This document shows, one piece after another, positions 34,116 to 42,689 of a DNA stretch of 64,000 nt. The notes beneath the pieces were generated by a model that made no database searches, was not told the origin of the DNA, and was given only the letters and a program-made list of their open reading frames with translations. Location of the stretch: assembly GCF_046592965.1 (NCBI RefSeq), contig NZ_JBISBV010000005.1, forward strand, positions 124,001-188,000, read 5' to 3'. Origin of the DNA: Marivita sp046592965 (GTDB lineage: Bacteria; Pseudomonadota; Alphaproteobacteria; Rhodobacterales; Rhodobacteraceae). The position numbers and the translations under genes were made by a program. How positions within the stretch are numbered: the stretch's first letter is position 1; every line of letters starts with the position of its first letter.

Positions 34116-34147
34116 TGTTAAGGCAATAAACATTGAGGGACATGGGT

Positions 34148-35041
34148 ATGGCCAATTTTGCAAATCTCCCGGCCCCGTCGCCGGAAGCCGGTCTGAGCCG
34201 GTATCTTCAGGAAATACGGAAGTTTCCGCTTTTGGAGCCTGAAGAAGAATACATGCTTGCCAAACGCTGGGTTGAGCAGGAAGACACCGAGGCTGCGCAT
34301 CGGATGGTGACGAGCCATCTGCGGCTGGCGGCCAAGATCGCCATGGGCTACCGCGGATATGGTTTGCCGCAAGCCGAAGTCATTTCGGAGGCGAATGTCG
34401 GCCTGATGCAAGCGGTCAAGCGCTTTGACCCTGAAAAGGGGTTCCGCCTTGCGACCTACGCGATGTGGTGGATCCGCGCCTCCATTCAGGAATACATTCT
34501 GCGCTCGTGGTCGCTCGTCAAGATGGGGACGACATCGGCGCAAAAGAAGCTGTTTTTCAATCTGCGCAAGGCGAAATCTCGCATCGGCGCGCTGGAGGAC
34601 GGCGACCTGCGACCCGAACATGTGCAAAAGATCGCGCATGATCTGGGGGTCAAGGAAGACGAGGTCATCTCGATGAACCGCCGCTTGTCGGGCGGTGATG
34701 CGTCTTTGAACGCAACCGTCGGCTCCGAGGGCGAAGGCACCATGCAATGGCAGGACTGGCTTGAGGACGAGAGCGCTGATCAGGCCGGTGACTATGAAGA
34801 AAAAGACGAGTTGGACACGCGCCGCGCAATGCTGAGCGAAGCGATGGAAGTGTTGAACGATCGCGAGAGAGACATCCTGACACAACGCAGGTTGTCGGAA
34901 AAGGCCGTGACGTTGGAAGAGCTTTCGGGACAGTACGATGTCAGCCGTGAACGCATTCGGCAGATCGAAGTGCGAGCGTTTGAAAAGTTGCAAAAGCGGA
35001 TGCGTGAGCTTGCAAAAGAGCAGGGCCTCGTCGTCGCCTAA
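34148..35041 (+). CDS. rpoH: Heat-shock sigma factor RpoH
   Basis: 297 residues. Region 2 shows EANVGLMQAVKRFDPEKGFRLATYAMWWIRASIQEYIL; the RpoH box lies in LVKMGTTSAQKKLFFNLRKAKS; region 4.2 is SRERIRQIEVRAFEKLQKRM. Rhodobacteria have two RpoH proteins; this one looks like the RpoHI type with the full RpoH box, but the paralogue is not in the window. It would drive heat-shock genes and, by analogy, the DUF1127-CcsR locus near 4 kb. Start at 34148 with GAGGGA upstream. Confidence 0.95.
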   Translation: MANFANLPAPSPEAGLSRYLQEIRKFPLLEPEEEYMLAKRWVEQEDTEAAHRMVTSHLRLAAKIAMGYRGYGLPQAEVISEANVGLMQAVKRFDPEKGFRLATYAMWWIRASIQEYILRSWSLVKMGTTSAQKKLFFNLRKAKSRIGALEDGDLRPEHVQKIAHDLGVKEDEVISMNRRLSGGDASLNATVGSEGEGTMQWQDWLEDESADQAGDYEEKDELDTRRAMLSEAMEVLNDRERDILTQRRLSEKAVTLEELSGQYDVSRERIRQIEVRAFEKLQKRMRELAKEQGLVVA

Positions 35042-35052
35042 TGCTGACTTGG

Positions 35053-36657
35053 TCAAAACCGAGTGATGCCGGATGTGATCGTGCCGAGGATCGTACTTGC
35101 CGGTGAGCTGCCGCTCTCCGGCAAGGTTGCAAACAGCAAGAAGCGGTTTCTTAGCGAATTGAGGGTGTCCGGGGCGGTGAAATCTGCCAGTCGGTCTGTC
35201 CCGAACTGTCGCGCCGCGCGCGCTTTGATGTCCGCGAGTTGCCGGTCGATATCTTGCTGATTGAAGCTATCGGGCGTGTTGAGCGCGGTTTCAAAGACTT
35301 TCCGCAACGGGTTGGACGCGAGAACCGCGAACCACTGCGCGTCATTGGACCGCTTCGGCCCAAGAACCTGCGTCAGATCGCGGTTCAAGCTCAACGCCAG
35401 CCGCATATTCGGATCGCTCTCTCCAACCTGAATTTCGAATTGCCGCTCGATATAGGTTTGGATGATGGCGTCAGTGAATCCGGGTGGATATGTGCGGCCT
35501 GTGCTGGATGTTTCGAGGTTCAACGCGGCGACAAATGGTTTCAGACGCGGATCGGGAAGGACGTTGAGAAGGGAGGTCGGATTGTTCGGGTCGGACGTCA
35601 ACAACCGGTTTGCAAACGCCGCGCTATCGCTGCGCAGGGGGAGGTCGAAGATGTCGAACACGGCCAACATCAGCCGAGCGTCCTTGAAGAAATCTTCGGC
35701 AGTTTCAATTTGAGCAGGTCGGGACGACACCGTTTCGACGAAGGTTTCGAGCTTGCTTTCGAAAGCTGGGTCACTGCTTTGGGCGCGTTCTGCAAAGCCG
35801 AAGACATCGGCCCAGGCAGCGTAGCGGGGATCGTCAAGAGTGTTGGCGAAGGACGCCGGGTCGCTCAAATCGGAGTCCAGCACCGACCGCAAGAAAACCG
35901 TGCGCCCGCTGTCGCCATCGAGCCCGAAAAACCGCAAGGATGCGGTGAGAGCGTCGTCATTTCCCAACAAGTCGTCGGCGACGATCAGATCACCGGCAAT
36001 CTCCAAGAAACGCTCGGCGAACCCGTAGATGCTATTTTCGGCGGCGCGCTTTTCGCTGAGCGCGAATGTCTTGGCCAACTCGCCGTAACGCGGATCCGAC
36101 AACTCATTGGCGAACGATTCGGGATCTGATGCATCGGATTCAAGGACGCGTTGAAGGAAGAAGAGGTTGCCAATGTCACGCTCCAGGCCAAAGCGTTCAA
36201 GGGTTGCGCGCAGCAATGGCGTGTTTGTCAGCAGATCATCAGCCGTTTCAAGTTTGGCCAGTTGCGTTCGGATCGTATCTTCCGGCGTACCACCTGGTGA
36301 TTTGGCGGAGTCGCCGAAGAAATTGAAGGTTTCGGCAAGTTCCCGATATCTTTTGTCGGCCAGTTTATTGGCCAGAGATTGATCATCACTAAGATCGGAC
36401 GTCAGGATTTTTTCAAGAAATGCGCGATTGTTGATGTCTTCATCAAGACCGAAGGCACCCAGAGCAACGCTGAGCAATGCACGGTCATCCAGAAGCTGAT
36501 CGGCGGTTTGCAGGTTTTCGAGCCGCGCTTTCGCAGCGTCGGTGTTGCGCACGATCTGCGGCGTTTGCGCCAGCAACGCTTGTTGCGCGCTGCGCGTCCG
36601 CGTGAGAAAGGCGTATCCGCCAAGACCCGAGCCTATAACTGTCGGTGAAAACGTCAT
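35053..36657 (-). CDS. DUF1217 protein with four tandem repeats
   Basis: 534 residues from ATG 36657. Four repeats of about 100 residues follow one another; each has a (F)GLxxD…(A)FLxxVLxSDxSDPxSFAN…DPRY pattern, for example AFLEKILTSDLSDDQSLAN and VFLRSVLDSDLSDPASFAN. The fourth is the most diverged. DUF1217 proteins often lie in flagellar gene clusters of Rhodobacterales and have been linked to motility; none is beside this one. No signal peptide is evident. Convergent with rpoH, 11 bases apart. Confidence 0.8.
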   Translation of the reverse strand: MTFSPTVIGSGLGGYAFLTRTRSAQQALLAQTPQIVRNTDAAKARLENLQTADQLLDDRALLSVALGAFGLDEDINNRAFLEKILTSDLSDDQSLANKLADKRYRELAETFNFFGDSAKSPGGTPEDTIRTQLAKLETADDLLTNTPLLRATLERFGLERDIGNLFFLQRVLESDASDPESFANELSDPRYGELAKTFALSEKRAAENSIYGFAERFLEIAGDLIVADDLLGNDDALTASLRFFGLDGDSGRTVFLRSVLDSDLSDPASFANTLDDPRYAAWADVFGFAERAQSSDPAFESKLETFVETVSSRPAQIETAEDFFKDARLMLAVFDIFDLPLRSDSAAFANRLLTSDPNNPTSLLNVLPDPRLKPFVAALNLETSSTGRTYPPGFTDAIIQTYIERQFEIQVGESDPNMRLALSLNRDLTQVLGPKRSNDAQWFAVLASNPLRKVFETALNTPDSFNQQDIDRQLADIKARAARQFGTDRLADFTAPDTLNSLRNRFLLFATLPESGSSPASTILGTITSGITRF

Positions 36658-36774
36658 CCGCGCGCCTTTTCCTTGCATCGGGTTCAATCGACACAATGGC
36701 GTCTCAAACGTTAATGATTGATCTACAGCCGCCGTAAGTATTTCAGGGAAATTACATCAAATCAGAAAGATTAA

Positions 36775-36796
36775 GGGCCGATCCTGTGACCGGCCC
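36775..36796 (-). terminator. Terminator of phaZ
   Basis: On the minus strand GGGCCG, 10-base loop, CGGCCC, then TTAATCTTT. Seven bases after the phaZ stop. Confidence 0.55.
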
Positions 36797-36802
36797 AATC
36801 TT

Positions 36803-38086
36803 TCAAGCAACGTTGATGTTCGCCGCGCTTTGTTTCGCAACCTTGGATTTGGGAGCATCCGCCGCATTGCTGTCGATGAAATCGAGCACCATCGGACGGA
36901 TATTGTTGCGCCAGCTTTTGCCCGCGAAGATGCCATAGTGTCCGGCACCGGGTTCGACATGGCTTGCCTTTTTCTCGTCCGGCAGGCTGGTGCAGAGGTC
37001 GAGTGCTGCAATACACTGGCCCGGAGCGGAGATATCGTCGTTTGCACCTTCCACTGTCTTCACGGCGACGCGGGTGATTGCGCCCATATCAACCTGATGA
37101 CCGGCAACGACAAATTCGTTCAGAGCGATTTCGCGGCGTTTGAAAATGCGGTTCACGGTAGACAGGTAGAATTCGGCAGGCATGTCCATGACAGCCAGAT
37201 ATTCGTCATAGAACCGGTTGTGCGGGTCGTGATCCGACGCTTCGTCACGCATCACGTTCTGGATCTGGTTGGTGAAAGCACTGGAGTGGCGATCGCTGTT
37301 CATCGAGATGAAGGATGCCAATTGCAAGAGACCGGGATAGACCATGCGGCCGACGCCCGGGTATTTAAAACCGACGCGCTGGATCATCGTCTCTTCAAGC
37401 TGTCCCATCGTGACGCGGCGACCGAAATCCGTCACGTCCGTCGGTGTCGCGTCCGGATCGACAGGGCCACCGATGAGCGTCAGGGTGCGCGGCTGTGCAT
37501 CCGGGTCAAGCTCCGCCAGGTAGGCTGTGGCGGCAAGCGTCAGCGGCACGGGCTGGCAGATGGCGACGACGTTGGTGTCGGGCCCCATCTCGCGCATGAA
37601 TTCCATGAGGTATAGAGTGTAATCTTCAACATCGAATTTTCCCGCGCTGACGGGGATGTCGCGGGCATTGTGCCAGTCCGTCACGTAGACTTCGCAATTG
37701 ACGATCAGGGATTTCACGGTCGAGCGCAGCAAGGTAGCGTAGTGTCCGGACATGGGAGCCACCAGCAGAATCTTGCGCTTTTGCTCCTCACGACCAGGGA
37801 TATGGAAATGGATCAAATCGCCAAACGGCTTTTCGACAACTTTCCGGATTTCGACGAGGTGATCGCGGTCATCATGGGTAAATGTGCGAATCCCCCAGTC
37901 GGGTTTGACAACCATTCTTTCGAACGTGCGTTCGGTCACTTCACCCCACGCGGCCATCCACTGCATGCCGGGGTTGGGCATCATTGCCCATGCAGGGTAG
38001 GAAGCCATTGTCCGAGCGGTTGCGCCAAGCCATTGATAAGTATTACGAAAGGTCTCCATGAGATCATATGTCACCATGTAGCGCAT
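36803..38086 (-). CDS. phaZ: Intracellular polyhydroxyalkanoate depolymerase
   Basis: 427 residues from ATG 38086 (TAGGAG upstream). It belongs to the PhaZ1-type intracellular depolymerases: the nucleophile Cys lies in VVAICQPVPLTLAA, and the C-terminal HVEPGAGHYGIFAGKSWR holds the catalytic His. It releases 3-hydroxybutyrate from storage granules in the cytoplasm. Divergent from phaC with a shared 110-base control region carrying a PhaR operator. Confidence 0.93.
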   Translation of the reverse strand: MRYMVTYDLMETFRNTYQWLGATARTMASYPAWAMMPNPGMQWMAAWGEVTERTFERMVVKPDWGIRTFTHDDRDHLVEIRKVVEKPFGDLIHFHIPGREEQKRKILLVAPMSGHYATLLRSTVKSLIVNCEVYVTDWHNARDIPVSAGKFDVEDYTLYLMEFMREMGPDTNVVAICQPVPLTLAATAYLAELDPDAQPRTLTLIGGPVDPDATPTDVTDFGRRVTMGQLEETMIQRVGFKYPGVGRMVYPGLLQLASFISMNSDRHSSAFTNQIQNVMRDEASDHDPHNRFYDEYLAVMDMPAEFYLSTVNRIFKRREIALNEFVVAGHQVDMGAITRVAVKTVEGANDDISAPGQCIAALDLCTSLPDEKKASHVEPGAGHYGIFAGKSWRNNIRPMVLDFIDSNAADAPKSKVAKQSAANINVA

Positions 38087-38161
38087 TTGGGCGTCTCCTA
38101 AATTGCAGCCCACGAATCGAGCCAATTAGTCGCTTTGCCTCCCCGCGCCCGCGACGTTATT

Positions 38162-38172
38162 CTGCATGGCAG
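38162..38172 (+). promoter_or_regulatory. PhaR operator between phaZ and phaC
   Basis: CTGCATGGCAG, an exact CTGC-N3-GCAG, 25 bases before the phaC start. Confidence 0.65.
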
Positions 38173-38196
38173 CATAGATAGGGGGGATTAAACGAC

Positions 38197-39990
38197 ATGA
38201 CAACAACCGACGTTGCAACGCCAGAAATGAGCGCAGAACTTGAGGCAAATTTGCAGAAAATCGAGGCTCTGACGCAACGCCTCATGTCCGCGATTTCGAG
38301 CAAGAAACAGATCAACCCCGCGCTGCATGGCCCCGATTCGGCGTTGTATGGCAAGGCGATGCAGGCCTATTGGCAGGAATGGCTGCAAAACCCGGCCAAG
38401 ATCATCGAGCATCAGATCGAGTTCTGGGGCAAGTCGGTCACCCATTATGTCGAGGCGCAACAGGCTTTGGCCAAAGGCAAGTTGCAGCCCCCCGAAAACC
38501 CCGGACCGCAAGACAGGCGTTTCAAGAACCCTCTCTGGGACGAGCATCCGTATTTCAACTTCATCAAGCAGCAATATCTGATCAACGCCGACGCGATTCG
38601 CAGTTCGGTCGAGAAAATCGAGGATCTCGACGCGACCGAGAAGAAGCGTTTGCGCTACTTCGCCCAGCAGATCGTCGATATGTTTGCCCCGACCAATTTC
38701 CTGGCAACCAACCCCGACGCCTTGCAGAAAGCTCTTGAAACCGAAGGCGAGAGCCTCGTCAAAGGGCTCGAGAACCTTGTTGCGGATCTCGAGGCGAACA
38801 ACGGTGAACTCGTGGTCCGCCTGGCGGATGAAAGCGCGTTCGAGATCGGGACGAATATCGCCACCGCCGAAGGCGATGTCGTCTATCGCAACGACATGAT
38901 GGAGGTGATCCAGTACAAACCCACCACCGAAAAGGTGCGCGAGACGCCGATCGTGCTGTTTCCGCCGTGGATCAACAAATTCTACATTCTGGATCTGAAG
39001 CCCGAGAACTCGTTTATCCGCTGGGTTGTGGATCAGGGCTATACCCTGTTCGTTGTGAGCTGGATCAATCCCGATGAGAGCTACAGCGATGTGGGGCTCG
39101 AATCCTATATCGAGGACGGCTATCTGCGGGCGATCGAAGAAGTGAAGTCCATCTGCGATGTCGAGAAGGTCAACGCCATCGGTTATTGCATCGCCGGGAC
39201 AACGCTCAATCTGACGCTCTCGCTCATGAAGCAGAAAGGCGACAAGTCGATCAAATCGGCGACATTCTTTACCACGCTCACCGATTTCTCCGATCAGGGA
39301 GAGTTCACGCCGTTCCTGCAGGATGATTTCATCGACGGGATCGAGGCAGAGATCGGCGAGACGGGAATCCTCAAGTCCTTCATCATGGCGCGCACGTTCA
39401 GCTATCTGCGCTCGAATGACCTCGTCTATGGACCTGCGATCAAAAGCTACATGATGGGGGAAACTCCACCCGCGTTCGATCTTTTGTACTGGAACGGGGA
39501 TGGCGCGAACCTTCCGGGCAAAATGGCGATCCAGTATCTGCGACGCCTGTGTCAGGACAATCAATTTGCCGAAGGCGGGTTCGACCTGATGGGCCACACG
39601 CTCGATCTGAAGGATGTCGACGTGCCGATTTGTGCAATCGCCTGCGAGACCGATCACATCGCGGCATGGAAGGATTGCTATCGCGGCGTGCAGAAGGCGG
39701 GATCAAACTCAAAGCAGTTTATCTTGTCCGAGTCGGGCCACATCGCGGGGATCGTCAATCCGCCGACCAAGAAAAAATACGGTCATTATACCAACGACGA
39801 CACCTCGCTGGCCGCGGATGACTGGCTTTCAAGCGCCGATTACACCGAAGGCTCATGGTGGCCGCGCTGGGAGTCCTGGATTGCCAAACGGTCAGGAAAG
39901 TGGGTCAAGGCACGGGAAACCGGGGATAAATCGCATCCATCACTTGGTCCGGCGCCCGGAACCTATGTTTCCGTAAAGGCCTCGGCCTGA
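38197..39990 (+). CDS. phaC: Class I polyhydroxyalkanoate synthase
   Basis: 597 residues. The alpha/beta-hydrolase core follows a long N-terminal domain. The nucleophile Cys sits in NAIGYCIAGTTLNL near residue 332; the usual G-x-C-x-G box has Ala in the last position. Later catalytic residues are in CETDHIAAW (Asp) and ESGHIAGIVNPP (His). It polymerises (R)-3-hydroxyacyl-CoA on granules. Heads the plus-strand half of the pha block; phaP follows with its own promoter. Confidence 0.95.
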   Translation: MTTTDVATPEMSAELEANLQKIEALTQRLMSAISSKKQINPALHGPDSALYGKAMQAYWQEWLQNPAKIIEHQIEFWGKSVTHYVEAQQALAKGKLQPPENPGPQDRRFKNPLWDEHPYFNFIKQQYLINADAIRSSVEKIEDLDATEKKRLRYFAQQIVDMFAPTNFLATNPDALQKALETEGESLVKGLENLVADLEANNGELVVRLADESAFEIGTNIATAEGDVVYRNDMMEVIQYKPTTEKVRETPIVLFPPWINKFYILDLKPENSFIRWVVDQGYTLFVVSWINPDESYSDVGLESYIEDGYLRAIEEVKSICDVEKVNAIGYCIAGTTLNLTLSLMKQKGDKSIKSATFFTTLTDFSDQGEFTPFLQDDFIDGIEAEIGETGILKSFIMARTFSYLRSNDLVYGPAIKSYMMGETPPAFDLLYWNGDGANLPGKMAIQYLRRLCQDNQFAEGGFDLMGHTLDLKDVDVPICAIACETDHIAAWKDCYRGVQKAGSNSKQFILSESGHIAGIVNPPTKKKYGHYTNDDTSLAADDWLSSADYTEGSWWPRWESWIAKRSGKWVKARETGDKSHPSLGPAPGTYVSVKASA

Positions 39991-40008
39991 TCTTCCGGTA
40001 AAAATTTG

Positions 40009-40019
40009 CTGCAGTGCAG
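40009..40019 (+). promoter_or_regulatory. PhaR operator 1 of phaP
   Basis: CTGCAGTGCAG, exact CTGC-N3-GCAG, just upstream of the -35 element of phaP. Confidence 0.7.
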
Positions 40020-40028
40020 AAAAAAGAC

Positions 40029-40057
40029 TTGAAATGCCGCACTGCAGCATGTAAATA
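40029..40057 (+). promoter_or_regulatory. phaP promoter with second PhaR operator in the spacer
   Basis: TTGAAA (40029-40034), 17-base spacer, TAAATA (40052-40057): a near-ideal sigma-70 promoter. The spacer contains CCGCACTGCAG (40037-40047), the CTGC-N3-GCAG site with one mismatch, 28 bases from operator 1. Confidence 0.75.
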
Positions 40058-40114
40058 CTCCTCATCTGCAAGACACAGCGGGGTGGGCCCGCAAAGCAGG
40101 AAAGGATTTTTACA

Positions 40115-40564
40115 ATGGCTAAGACAAACGACATGACCGCGACCCTGAAAGAGATGATGGGTTCCTTCCCGGTTGACACGAAGTCGATGGAAGACGCATT
40201 CAAAACAACGGCAACTCTGAACGAGAAGCTGTCGAACGTGGCTCTGGAAGCTGCTGAGAAATCGTCCGAGATTTCCTCCAAGTGGACAAAAGACACGCTG
40301 AACAAGATCGCCGACATGAACAAGGCAAAAGCAGAGCCGGCCGATTACGCAAAGGCGATCACCGATTTCGCTTCTGCCCAGGCTGAAGTTGCTGCCGAGA
40401 ACATGGCCGCTTTCGCTGAGATCGCGAAAAAAGTCCAGATGGACACAGTTGAGCTGATGATGGCTGCTGGCAAAGACCTCTCCGAGGACGCGACTGCCGC
40501 TGTCAAGAAAGCAACTGCCGACGCGACAACAGCTGCCAAAAAAGCGACTGCAACTGCAAAGTAA
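40115..40564 (+). CDS. phaP: Phasin (PHA granule surface protein)
   Basis: 149 residues, almost all helix, rich in Ala, Lys and Glu, with a C-terminal Ala/Lys/Thr repeat tail (ATADATTAAKKATATAK-like). The central FASAQAEVAAENMAAFAEIAKKVQM is the phasin_2 pattern. It coats granules and limits their size. It has its own strong promoter with PhaR operators and its own terminator; phaR follows. Confidence 0.92.
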   Translation: MAKTNDMTATLKEMMGSFPVDTKSMEDAFKTTATLNEKLSNVALEAAEKSSEISSKWTKDTLNKIADMNKAKAEPADYAKAITDFASAQAEVAAENMAAFAEIAKKVQMDTVELMMAAGKDLSEDATAAVKKATADATTAAKKATATAK

Positions 40565-40612
40565 GTCGTAATAGTTTAGCGTTCTCTCCTCCCAATCAGG
40601 AACGCTATTCTT

Positions 40613-40643
40613 GGGCCGGATCCGCAAGGGTCCGGCCCTTTTT
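40613..40643 (+). terminator. Rho-independent terminator of phaP
   Basis: GGGCCGGA (40613-40620), 10-base loop, TCCGGCCC (40631-40638), then TTTTT. Confidence 0.9.
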
Positions 40644-40712
40644 CGTGCGGTAAGGGCTGGCGCTGCGATCACGTTCCATGAACGCTTTCATTTTGCGCGA
40701 CATGGGCTTAAG

Positions 40713-40723
40713 CTGCATTGCAG
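40713..40723 (+). promoter_or_regulatory. PhaR operator before phaR
   Basis: CTGCATTGCAG, exact CTGC-N3-GCAG, 26 bases before the phaR start; suggests autoregulation. Confidence 0.7.
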
Positions 40724-40748
40724 CAAAGTCATCCCCAAGGAGGCCAGT

Positions 40749-41309
40749 GTGGCCGAAGAACCAAAACCGCTCCTGATCAAGCGCTACGCGAGCCGGCGGC
40801 TCTACAACACCGAAACATCCGATTATGTGACCTTGGAGGATATCGCCCGTTTCATCCGCACTGGGCGGGAAGTTCAGATCGTGGACCTCAAATCGGGGGA
40901 TGATCTGACACGCCAGTATCTCCTCCAGATCATCGCCGAACATGAAAGCCGCGGTGAAAGCGTCCTGCCCACAAATGTGCTGAACGATCTGGTGCGCAGT
41001 TATACTTCGTCGGCCACCAGTGCCGTGCCACAATTCCTTGCCGCCAGTTTCGAGATGTTCCGCGACAGCCAGTCCAAGTGGATGGAGAAAATGAACAAGG
41101 CCAACCCGATGACGGGGATGCCGGGGTTCGACGCGCTTCAGGCGCAACAGGACGCGTTTCTCAAAGCGATGACCGGGGGCATTGCGCCGCCGTTTCCAAC
41201 GTCCGACGCCCCCGATGCCGACGCCGATCCGCAAGACAGCGACGATCTCGATGCGATAAAAGCTCAGCTGGCCGAATTGCAGAGCAAGCTCTCAAAGCTC
41301 GACAAGTAA
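40749..41309 (+). CDS. phaR: PHA synthesis repressor PhaR
   Basis: 186 residues from a GTG at 40749, preceded by AAGGAGG. N-terminal PHA accumulation regulator domain (LLIKRYASRRLYNTETSDYVTLEDIARFI) binds DNA; a central helical region and an acidic tail follow. PhaR senses free polymer and represses phaP and itself; in Paracoccus it binds CTGC-N3-GCAG. Matching sites lie before phaC, phaP and phaR. The frame upstream of the GTG covers the terminator and operator, so it is not coding. Confidence 0.93.
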   Translation: MAEEPKPLLIKRYASRRLYNTETSDYVTLEDIARFIRTGREVQIVDLKSGDDLTRQYLLQIIAEHESRGESVLPTNVLNDLVRSYTSSATSAVPQFLAASFEMFRDSQSKWMEKMNKANPMTGMPGFDALQAQQDAFLKAMTGGIAPPFPTSDAPDADADPQDSDDLDAIKAQLAELQSKLSKLDK

Positions 41310-41310
41310 G

Positions 41311-42615
41311 CTAGACCCCCAAGCGGTCGCGCATCGCGTACCAAGACATCGCCAACGTCAGCAGTGGTGTGCGGAACATGCCACCACCGGGGAAAGCGGA
41401 ATGTGGAATATCGTTGAACGCCGCAAACCCTTCCGACGGGCCGCGCGTGGCTTCGGCCAGGAGCTTGCCCGCTTGTACCGCGTTTCCGACGCCGTGTCCT
41501 GAATAGCCCGAGGCCGACCACACGTTGGGCCGCACCCGCGCCAGATATGGCATCCGCTTCATCGTGATCGCCAGCGTGCCACCCCACGCGTAGTCGATCT
41601 TGACGTCTCGCAGATGGGGGAAAACGGTTGTCATCGGCTTGCGAACAAGGGCTGCGATATCGGATGGAAACCGATAGCCATAACTCTCACCGCCACCGAA
41701 AAGCAGGCGCTTGTCATGGCTCAGGCGAAAGTAATTCACCACAAATCGCGAATCCGCGACCGCGACATCTCGGCTCAGAACCTTTGACGCGTCCTCTCCC
41801 AATGGCTCTGTGGCGACGACATAGTTGTTGATCGGCATGACACGCGACGTGACGGTGCGATCCAGCCCGCCCAGATAACCATTGCCTGCCAGGATGACCT
41901 GATCGGCGATGACATGACCGGCGTCGGTGCGCACGGTTGCCTTGTCGCCATGCGCGATGTGATGCACATGACTGCGTTCATGGATGCGGACCCCGGCCTT
42001 CTCCGCCGCCTCGGCCAGCCCCAGGGCAAGGCGCAAGGGATGCAGATGTCCGGCCCCCATATCGAGGATTCCGCCCTTATAGTCGGGTGACGGGCACAGC
42101 GCGTGAAACGCTGTTTCGTCCAATGACTCTATCTCGCAATAGCCATAGCGCCGGGCCAGATGGGCGGCGTATTCGTGCAGATCGCGCACGTCCGATATGC
42201 TTGATCCCGACCAGGCCAAGCCGTCTTGCAGATAGCAGTCGATCCCATGCCGCGCGATCAATTCGCGCACCAGCGCCTTTGCATCCTCGCCAAGATCCCA
42301 AAGACGGCGCGCGGATGTCGATCCCAACATCTTTTCCAGCGCGATCTGATCCTGCCGCTGCCCGGACCCCAGTTGCCCGCCATTGCGACCAGACGCCCCG
42401 AATCCGACGCGGTGAGCCTCAAGCAGAACCACATCCGCGCCCATTTCCGCCAGATGCAGCGCCGCCGACAAACCGGTATAGCCCGCGCCGATGACACAGA
42501 CATCCGCCGTGGTCGCGCCCTCGAGCGGTGCGAACGGCGCCAGGGGTTCAGTGGTCGCGGCGTACCAGCTTTGCGGATACGTGCCCCGTTTATCGTTGCT
42601 GAAGAGCAGGTTCAA
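41311..42615 (-). CDS. puuB: FAD-dependent oxidase, gamma-glutamylpolyamine oxidase type
   Basis: 434 residues of the DAO family with the FAD motif VCVIGAGYTGLSAALHLAEMGADVVLLEA near residue 35 and GRNGGQLGSGQRQ, typical of PuuB-like enzymes. I use a TTG start at 42615, since AGGAG lies 7 bases ahead and the family N terminus NLLFSNDKRGTYPQSWYAAT follows; the upstream frame runs through an intergenic hairpin. It would oxidise the gamma-glutamylated amine to an aldehyde. Last gene of the polyamine operon. Confidence 0.85.
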   Translation of the reverse strand: MNLLFSNDKRGTYPQSWYAATTEPLAPFAPLEGATTADVCVIGAGYTGLSAALHLAEMGADVVLLEAHRVGFGASGRNGGQLGSGQRQDQIALEKMLGSTSARRLWDLGEDAKALVRELIARHGIDCYLQDGLAWSGSSISDVRDLHEYAAHLARRYGYCEIESLDETAFHALCPSPDYKGGILDMGAGHLHPLRLALGLAEAAEKAGVRIHERSHVHHIAHGDKATVRTDAGHVIADQVILAGNGYLGGLDRTVTSRVMPINNYVVATEPLGEDASKVLSRDVAVADSRFVVNYFRLSHDKRLLFGGGESYGYRFPSDIAALVRKPMTTVFPHLRDVKIDYAWGGTLAITMKRMPYLARVRPNVWSASGYSGHGVGNAVQAGKLLAEATRGPSEGFAAFNDIPHSAFPGGGMFRTPLLTLAMSWYAMRDRLGV

Positions 42616-42630
42616 TTCTCGGCTCCTGTT

Positions 42631-42680
42631 TTCATCTTGCCGGATAAACTCCGGGGGTTTGGGGGCTGGCCCCAAAAGGC
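42631..42680 (-). repeat. Hairpin plus CCCCGGAGTTTATC-type element
   Basis: On the minus strand TTTTGGGGCCAGCCCCCAAA (stem-loop) followed by CCCCCGGAGTTTATCCGGC and AAGATGAAA. Resembles the element at 28660-28730. Sits between a ligase gene and puuB and may attenuate transcription. Confidence 0.35.
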
Positions 42681-42689
42681 TGACTTGGT

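Noticed and set aside
38188..39657. 489-codon open frame antisense to phaC
   Set aside because: Shadow of phaC; composition is the reverse-complement pattern of the true gene.
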